A stretch of DNA of 64,000 nucleotides from Blastomonas fulva (lineage in GTDB: Bacteria; Pseudomonadota; Alphaproteobacteria; Sphingomonadales; Sphingomonadaceae): positions 992,001 through 1,056,000 of the forward strand of contig NZ_CP020083.1 in the NCBI RefSeq assembly GCF_003431825.1, written 5' to 3'. Position numbers and translations under genes: made by a program. Positions within the stretch are counted from its first letter, which is position 1, and each line of letters opens with the position of its first letter. Shown here one piece after another: positions 59,247 to 64,000 of this stretch. The notes below the pieces were generated by a model. It was not told the DNA's origin and did no database searches. It saw nothing but the letters and a program-made list of their open reading frames with translations.

Positions 59247-59645
59247 TCACCCTGCGAAGAAATTGAGCTCCAGCAACACGCCATTGGGATCGAGCGTGAA
59301 GATCTGGCTGAGGCCGATCGCATTCACCGTGTTGACCGAATACTCCGCGCCCCTCGCCTGCAGCCGCTGTTCCATCGCGTCGAACCCTTCGCAACGAAAG
59401 GCGATGTGGTGGATCGACCCGGTGGGCCCCGGCGCGACATCGCGCGGAAAGGTGCGCGGGCAATCCACGCTGTTGATGTGCACCACCGCCTGGCCATTGC
59501 GGTCATACGCCCATTGCGCGTTGTCCGGCGTCAGCGGCGGCGGCGCGTCGCGGATTTCGAGGTCGAGCAGCTCGGCATAGAAACGGGCGGTGACGGCCAG
59601 ATCCTGCGCGATGATGTTGACATGATCGAGCCGCTCCACCGTCAT
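59247..59645 (-). CDS. VOC-family (glyoxalase/dioxygenase-fold) protein
   Basis: A 132-residue vicinal-oxygen-chelate protein with the two beta-alpha-beta-beta-beta modules: LDHVNIIAQDLAVTARFYAELLDLE and TGSIHHIAFRCEGFDAMEQRLQARG, then IFTLDPNGVLLELNF with the conserved final Glu. Metal ligands would be His8, the His in IHHIAF and Glu near the end. Such proteins may be lyases, dioxygenases or fosfomycin-type resistance enzymes; no specific motif settles this. It lies between hemF and the cupin gene, each within 20 bases, so an operon is likely. Confidence 0.86.
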   Translation of the reverse strand: MTVERLDHVNIIAQDLAVTARFYAELLDLEIRDAPPPLTPDNAQWAYDRNGQAVVHINSVDCPRTFPRDVAPGPTGSIHHIAFRCEGFDAMEQRLQARGAEYSVNTVNAIGLSQIFTLDPNGVLLELNFFAG

Positions 59646-59652
59646 CGCGCGT

Positions 59653-60510
59653 CTACTCCCACACCGCTTCGGGCGGCAGGCTCATCAGGATGGCGTCGAT
59701 ATTGCCCCCGGTCTTGAGCCCGAACAATGTCCCCCGATCGTGGATCAGGTTGAATTCGGCATAGCGCCCACGCCACACCAATTGCTGGTGCTTATCGGCG
59801 GGCGTGAATTCCTGCGCCATCCGCCTGCGCACCAATGCGGGAAAGATATCGAGAAATGCGCGCCCGACGTCCTGGGTGAACGCGAAATTGGCATCAAACG
59901 TCGGCTGGTCGGTGCATTCGAGATGATCGTAGAAGATGCCGCCTACGCCGCGGTGCACGCCGCGATGGGGGATATAGAAATAGTCATCGGCCCAGGCCTT
60001 GAACCTGGCATGATAGTCCGGATTGTGCGCATCGCACGCAGCCTGCATCCGGGCGTGAAAATCATCCGTATCTTCGGCGTAAGGCAGCGGCGGGTTGAGA
60101 TCGGCTCCTCCGCCGAACCATGCCTTGGTGGTGACAAGGAAACGGGTGTTCATATGCACCGCGGGTACGTGCGGATTGGACATATGCGCGACCAGGCTGA
60201 TTCCGGATGCAAAGAATCGCGGGTCCTCGCCCGCGCCGTTGATCGATTTGGCGAACTCCTCGCTGAACCGGCCCTCGACGGTCGAGACGTTGACTCCCGC
60301 CTTTTCGAACACCTTGCCCTTGATCAGCCCGCGCACGCCGCCGCCGCCATGCGATCCATCGGCCTCGGTCCGGTCCCATGCGGAATAATCGAACTCGGCG
60401 TCCGAGCCCGCCTCGCGCTCAATGGCGGTGAATTCGGCACAGATTGCATCGCGCAGGCTTTCGAACCAGCCCCGCGCCGCCACTCTCTGTTCAGTCCAAT
60501 CGGTCATCAT
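59653..60510 (-). CDS. hemF: Oxygen-dependent coproporphyrinogen-III oxidase
   Basis: A 285-residue enzyme that converts coproporphyrinogen III to protoporphyrinogen IX in haem synthesis, using O2. The family signatures are VHMNTRFLVTTKAWFGGGADLNPPLPYAEDT and the HRGVHRGVGGIFYDHLE segment, together with VWRGRYAEFNLIHDRGTLFGLKTGGNIDAILMSLPP. Two adjacent ATGs (60510, 60507) are possible starts behind AGGGGAG. Its neighbours trmL upstream and VOC downstream are on the same strand with short gaps. Confidence 0.96.
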   Translation of the reverse strand: MMTDWTEQRVAARGWFESLRDAICAEFTAIEREAGSDAEFDYSAWDRTEADGSHGGGGVRGLIKGKVFEKAGVNVSTVEGRFSEEFAKSINGAGEDPRFFASGISLVAHMSNPHVPAVHMNTRFLVTTKAWFGGGADLNPPLPYAEDTDDFHARMQAACDAHNPDYHARFKAWADDYFYIPHRGVHRGVGGIFYDHLECTDQPTFDANFAFTQDVGRAFLDIFPALVRRRMAQEFTPADKHQQLVWRGRYAEFNLIHDRGTLFGLKTGGNIDAILMSLPPEAVWE

Positions 60511-60534
60511 GCTCCCCTGCGCTGGCGTACGCCT

Positions 60535-60996
60535 TCATGCATCGCCCAGTTGCCGTGTCTGCCGCAGCGCCTCGCCAAGCGCAATCCCGGTTGCAACCGA
60601 TATGTTGAGCGATCTGAGGCCGGGCGCCATCGGGATGGTGGTGGCAAGCTCGCACGCATCGCGGACATGCGGCGGCACGCCGGCGCTTTCCGACCCCATC
60701 AGCAGGATGTCGTCGTCGCGGAATTCGGTGCGATAGATGCTGGCGGGCGCATGCGCGCTCATCAGCACCAGCCGTGCACCCAAGCACTTGCGGAACGCCT
60801 GAAACGCCTCCCAGTCGGCATGCCGGCGCATTTCGGCCAGCGGCCCGTAATCCATCGCCGCGCGCTTGAGCCTCTTGTCGTCGAACACGAAGCCGCACGG
60901 TTCGATGATTTCTACCGGAACCGCCATACAGGCGCCCAGCCGCAAAATGGCCCCCACATTTCCGGCGATGTCGGGTTGGTACAGAGCGATGCGCAT
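60535..60996 (-). CDS. trmL: tRNA (cytidine/uridine-2'-O-)-methyltransferase
   Basis: A 153-residue SPOUT methyltransferase (TrmL/YibK type), which 2'-O-methylates position 34 of tRNA-Leu. The knot motifs are ALYQPDIAGNVGAILRLGA at the start, LLMGSESAGVPPHV in the middle and MAPGLRSLNISVATGIALGEALRQ, the C-terminal SAM-binding knot. Length is normal. It begins the trmL-hemF-VOC-cupin run and is divergent from petA across 253 bases. Confidence 0.95.
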   Translation of the reverse strand: MRIALYQPDIAGNVGAILRLGACMAVPVEIIEPCGFVFDDKRLKRAAMDYGPLAEMRRHADWEAFQAFRKCLGARLVLMSAHAPASIYRTEFRDDDILLMGSESAGVPPHVRDACELATTIPMAPGLRSLNISVATGIALGEALRQTRQLGDA

Positions 60997-61249
60997 GCCC
61001 CTGCTTTAGCGCTGTCGACGGCCAAGTCACGCAGCCGATGGGCCGGTCGCGCAATTTTGTGCGCGCCATCATCCGTCATTCATGAAAACTATGCTGCGCC
61101 GCGCCAATTTCGTTGTTGGCAAAATGACGTTTTTGCGTCTATCAGGCCCCCAATCATGCGGACGGGCGAAGGGCAACGCCGTGCCATGCCGCTTTCAGCA
61201 TCGAAAAAATCAATCAACTTTTCAATAGCTTGAGGGTCAGGTTAGCGAC

Positions 61250-61822
61250 ATGGCAGAACAAGTAACCATGAATCAAGACGGTAGCGCGGCCATCGAATCC
61301 GATGGTGTCCGTCGCCGTGACTTCATCAACATTGCAGCGGTCAGCTTTGCAGGCGTTGGTGCAGCCACGGTTCTTATCCCGCTGATCACGCAGATGGCGC
61401 CCAGCAAGGACGTCCTCGCCCAGGCCTCGACCGAAGTCGATGTTTCGGCGGTGGAACCGGGCCAGGCGATCAAGACCGTGTGGCGCAAACAGCCGATGTT
61501 CATCCGCAACCTGACGCCGGCCGAAATCGACGCCGCCAACAAGGTGGACGTGAACTCGCTGCGCGATCCGCAGTCGCTCGCCGACCGTACGCTGGAAGGC
61601 AAGACCAACTGGCTGGTCACGCTGGGCGTGTGCACCCATCTGGGCTGCGTGCCGCTGGGCGCGGCGCAGGGCGAGGTGAAGGGCGAGTTCGGCGGCTATT
61701 TCTGCCCTTGCCATGGTTCGCATTACGATACCGCTGCACGGATCCGCAAAGGTCCGGCCCCGACCAACCTTGTCGTGCCGGAATATGAATTCCTGTCTGA
61801 CACAGTCATCAAGATCGGTTGA
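61250..61822 (+). CDS. petA: Ubiquinol-cytochrome c reductase iron-sulfur subunit (Rieske)
   Basis: A 190-residue Rieske protein of the bc1 complex. A twin-arginine signal-anchor (RRRDFINIAAVSFAGVGA) sits near residue 21, followed by the membrane helix. The [2Fe-2S] ligands are in CTHLGCVPLG and FCPCHGSHYD, and RIRKGPAPTNLVVPEY closes the domain. It is the first gene of petA-petB-petC and starts behind GAGGGTCAGG. The Tat route is expected because Rieske domains fold before export. Confidence 0.97.
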   Translation: MAEQVTMNQDGSAAIESDGVRRRDFINIAAVSFAGVGAATVLIPLITQMAPSKDVLAQASTEVDVSAVEPGQAIKTVWRKQPMFIRNLTPAEIDAANKVDVNSLRDPQSLADRTLEGKTNWLVTLGVCTHLGCVPLGAAQGEVKGEFGGYFCPCHGSHYDTAARIRKGPAPTNLVVPEYEFLSDTVIKIG

Positions 61823-61834
61823 GGAGCATAGAAG

Positions 61835-63130
61835 ATGAGCTTTTCCTGGGCCAAGCATTACGAACCGAAGTCCGATCTGACCAAATGGCTGGATCAACGC
61901 CTGCCGCTGCCGCGGCTGGTCTATGGCGCGATCGGCGCCGGCTATCCGGTTCCGCGCAACCTGAACTATTTCTGGAACTTCGGCGTTCTCGCCGGGGTCG
62001 CCCTGGTCATGCAGATCGTGACCGGCATCATCATGGCGATGCACTATGCGCCCAACGCATTGGTCGCCTTTGATTCCACGGAACACATCATGCGCAATGT
62101 CAACTGGGGCTGGATGCTGCGCTACGCGCACGCCAACGGCGCCAGCTTCTTCTTCATTGTTGTGTACATCCACATCTTCCGCGGGCTGTATTTCAGCTCG
62201 TACAAGGCCCCGCGCGAAATGATCTGGCTGCTCGGCCTGGTCATCTTCCTGCTGATGATGGCGACCGCCTTCATGGGCTATGTGCTTCCCTGGGGCCAGA
62301 TGAGCTTCTGGGGTGCCAAGGTGATCACCGGCCTGTTCGGCGCGATCCCGCTGGTCGGCGAGCCGATCCAGACCTGGCTGCTGGGCGGATTTGCGCCCGA
62401 CAACGCCGCGCTGAACCGCTTCTTCTCGCTGCACTATCTGCTGCCGTTCGTGATTGCCGGTGTCGTTATCCTGCACATCTGGGCGCTGCACATTCCGGGT
62501 TCGTCGAACCCCACCGGTGTGGAAGTGAAGTCGGAATCGGACACCGTTCCGTTCCACCCCTATTACACCGCCAAGGACGGCTTCGGCCTCGGTGTGTTCC
62601 TGATCCTGTTCTGCTCGGTGCTGTTCTTTGCGCCGAACTTCCTGGGCCATGCGGACAACTATATCCCCGCCAACCCGCTCTCGACGCCCGCCCACATCGT
62701 TCCCGAATGGTATTTCTGGCCGTTCTACGCGATCCTGCGCGCCTTCACCTTCGACTTCTTCATCGTGCCGGCCAAGCTGCTCGGCGTGCTGGCGATGTTC
62801 GCCTCGATCCTGCTGCTGTTCTTCCTGCCCTGGCTGGACCGTTCGCCGGTGCGTTCGGGCAACTATCGTCCGCTGTTCAAGATCTTCTTCGTGATCCTGG
62901 TGCTGGACGTGCTGCTGCTGGGTTATCTGGGTGGCGCGCCGGCTGAAGAGCCGTTCGTGATGCTCAGCCAGCTGGCTTCGGCTTATTACTTCGCGCACTT
63001 CCTGATCATCCTGCCGATCATCGCGAAGATCGAAAAGCCCAAGCCCCTGCCCTTCTCGATCACGGAAAGCGTGCTCGGCCGGGACAGCATCGGCACCGCT
63101 GGCGGCCCCGCGCTGCAGCCCGCCGAATAA
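61835..63130 (+). CDS. petB: Cytochrome b of the bc1 complex
   Basis: A 431-residue cytochrome b with eight or nine membrane helices. The four haem-ligand histidines are in [24 protein letters not shown] (helix B) and [24 protein letters not shown] (helix D). The quinol-oxidation PEWY motif is [14 protein letters not shown]. The gene lies 12 bases after petA and 30 before petC. The C-terminal extension of about 20 residues past the last helix is normal for alphaproteobacteria. Confidence 0.98.
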   Translation: MSFSWAKHYEPKSDLTKWLDQRLPLPRLVYGAIGAGYPVPRNLNYFWNFGVLAGVALVMQIVTGIIMAMHYAPNALVAFDSTEHIMRNVNWGWMLRYAHANGASFFFIVVYIHIFRGLYFSSYKAPREMIWLLGLVIFLLMMATAFMGYVLPWGQMSFWGAKVITGLFGAIPLVGEPIQTWLLGGFAPDNAALNRFFSLHYLLPFVIAGVVILHIWALHIPGSSNPTGVEVKSESDTVPFHPYYTAKDGFGLGVFLILFCSVLFFAPNFLGHADNYIPANPLSTPAHIVPEWYFWPFYAILRAFTFDFFIVPAKLLGVLAMFASILLLFFLPWLDRSPVRSGNYRPLFKIFFVILVLDVLLLGYLGGAPAEEPFVMLSQLASAYYFAHFLIILPIIAKIEKPKPLPFSITESVLGRDSIGTAGGPALQPAE

Positions 63131-63160
63131 CGCCAGACGCTAAAAGGAAAGTCATTCGAC

Positions 63161-64000
63161 ATGATTCGCATTGGTGCATTTTTGGTGGGGTTGTTCTTCA
63201 GCGGCTGGCTGCTGGTCTCGTTCGGTGTGGGAGCGGTCGCCTATATCAGCGAGCCGCCGCAGGAAACCGCAGAGCATGCCTTCCACGAACACCCCAAGAA
63301 GCTGTCGCTGAGCAGCGACGGCCCGATGGGCAAGTTCGACCGCCAGCAGCTGCAGCGCGGTTTCCAGGTCTACAAGGAAGTCTGCTCAGCCTGCCATTCG
63401 ATGCGGCTGGTTGCCTTCCGCAACCTGGGCGAGCTTGGCTATAACGAAGACGAAGTGAAGGCGATCGCCGCGAACTGGCCCGCCCAGACCCCGTCGATCG
63501 ATCCGGCCACCGGTGAAGCCACGACGCGCAAGCCGCTTCCGGCCGACTTCATCCCTTCGCCGCATGCCAACGAAACCGCTGCCCGCGCAGCCAACAACAA
63601 CGCCCTGCCGCCTGATCTTTCGCTGATCACCAAGGCGCGTCATGGCGGAGCAGCCTATATCTACTCGCTGCTCACCGGCTATCAGGAACCGCCGGCGGAA
63701 CTCGCCAAGCGCTTCCCCGATGCCATGCCGGGACCGGGCCTGAACTATAACCCCTACTTCGCGAACCTGAACATCGCGATGGCCAACCCGCTGGGCAGCG
63801 ATGGTATCGTCACCTATTCGGACGGCACCAACGCGACCCGTGAGCAGATGGCCAAGGACGTGGCAGCGTTCCTGGTTTGGACCGCAGAGCCCACGCTGGA
63901 AAAGCGCCACCAGACCGGCTGGGCCGTGCTGATCTTCCTGATCATCGCGACGGGCCTGGGCTATATGGCCTATCGCAACGTGTGGGCGGGCGTGAAACAC
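63161..64000 (+). CDS. petC: Cytochrome c1, truncated by the window end
   Basis: The reading frame from ATG 63161 is open to the window edge, giving 280 residues so far. An N-terminal membrane/signal segment (MIRIGAFLVGLFFSGWLLVS) is followed by the haem c motif CSACH at residues 75-79. NATREQMAKDVAAFLVWTAEP carries the likely axial Met ligand. The C-terminal anchor helix (WAVLIFLIIATGLGYMAYRNVWAG) is already within the window, so the protein is probably only a few residues short of complete. AAAAGGAAA lies upstream of the start. Third gene of petABC. Confidence 0.96.
   Translation, partial: MIRIGAFLVGLFFSGWLLVSFGVGAVAYISEPPQETAEHAFHEHPKKLSLSSDGPMGKFDRQQLQRGFQVYKEVCSACHSMRLVAFRNLGELGYNEDEVKAIAANWPAQTPSIDPATGEATTRKPLPADFIPSPHANETAARAANNNALPPDLSLITKARHGGAAYIYSLLTGYQEPPAELAKRFPDAMPGPGLNYNPYFANLNIAMANPLGSDGIVTYSDGTNATREQMAKDVAAFLVWTAEPTLEKRHQTGWAVLIFLIIATGLGYMAYRNVWAGVKH

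Overview
The window is a gene-dense, high-GC piece of chromosome. It looks like an alphaproteobacterium, most likely a sphingomonad. Reasons: a crtI/crtB carotenoid pair, a metX-metW methionine pair, an rpmH-rnpA-yidD-yidC-engB block, a gltX-nadE pair, a petABC cytochrome bc1 operon at the right edge, TonB-dependent iron uptake, many stop/start overlaps of the ATGA type, and several families of intergenic palindromic repeats typical of that order. No tRNA, rRNA, CRISPR array, insertion sequence or prophage was seen, and no gene-free gap exceeds about 260 bases.

Layout. 1-1457: end of a short-chain dehydrogenase and a TIM-barrel isomerase-like gene. 1584-5434 (+): carotenoid genes crtI and crtB, with a GFA-family gene (bracketed by two repeat elements) and a LOG-family gene between them. 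5435-13021: hemerythrin-like protein (-), a two-gene RND efflux unit, msrA, galU and two small envelope proteins. 13235-16063 (-): lnt and metK, with a palindromic operator-like site before metK. 16192-19742: a secreted hypothetical protein, a FlbD-like sigma-54 activator without receiver domain, a GST and a small beta-barrel. 19853-25893 (-): gltD-gltB glutamate synthase. 26092-29727: uppP, a secreted alkyl sulfatase and a second GST. 29754-33194 (-): engB, yidC, yidD, rnpA, rpmH. 33350-41511 (-): acnA with a coupled secreted protein, tldD, gltX and nadE. 41688-44698 (+): prs, a cupin lipoprotein, an arylamine N-acetyltransferase and a hisN-like phosphatase. 44784-48047 (-): a TonB-dependent receptor and a DUF6607-like protein behind a possible Fur box. 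48248-53133: a cupin, dapE, two hypothetical or accessory genes and an Atm1-type ABC exporter. 53392-55936 (+): a ToxR-topology regulator-like protein followed by a tandem array of four tiny hydrophobic ORFs. 55949-60996 (-): a flavoprotein, metXW, a cupin, a VOC protein, hemF and trmL. 61250-64000 (+): petA, petB and the start of petC.

The most unusual element is at 55337-55936. A near-consensus -24/-12 (sigma-54) promoter, with a 15-bp palindrome about 100 bp upstream of its expected start site, precedes four tandem small ORFs of 35, 27, 27 and 37 codons. Each has its own Shine-Dalgarno sequence. All four encode a hydrophobic, almost charge-free peptide with the shared end A-x-(V/I)-x-S-x-(V/M)-(F/L)-I-A-(A/T)-S-x-x-P-(G/S)-x-I-V. 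They differ at third codon positions, which argues for selection on the peptide. The gene just upstream encodes a cytoplasmic DNA-binding-like domain, one membrane helix and a periplasmic TPR-like domain. A sigma-54 activator is encoded elsewhere in the window. I do not recognise the peptides. Their function, and any link to the neighbouring regulator, is inference.
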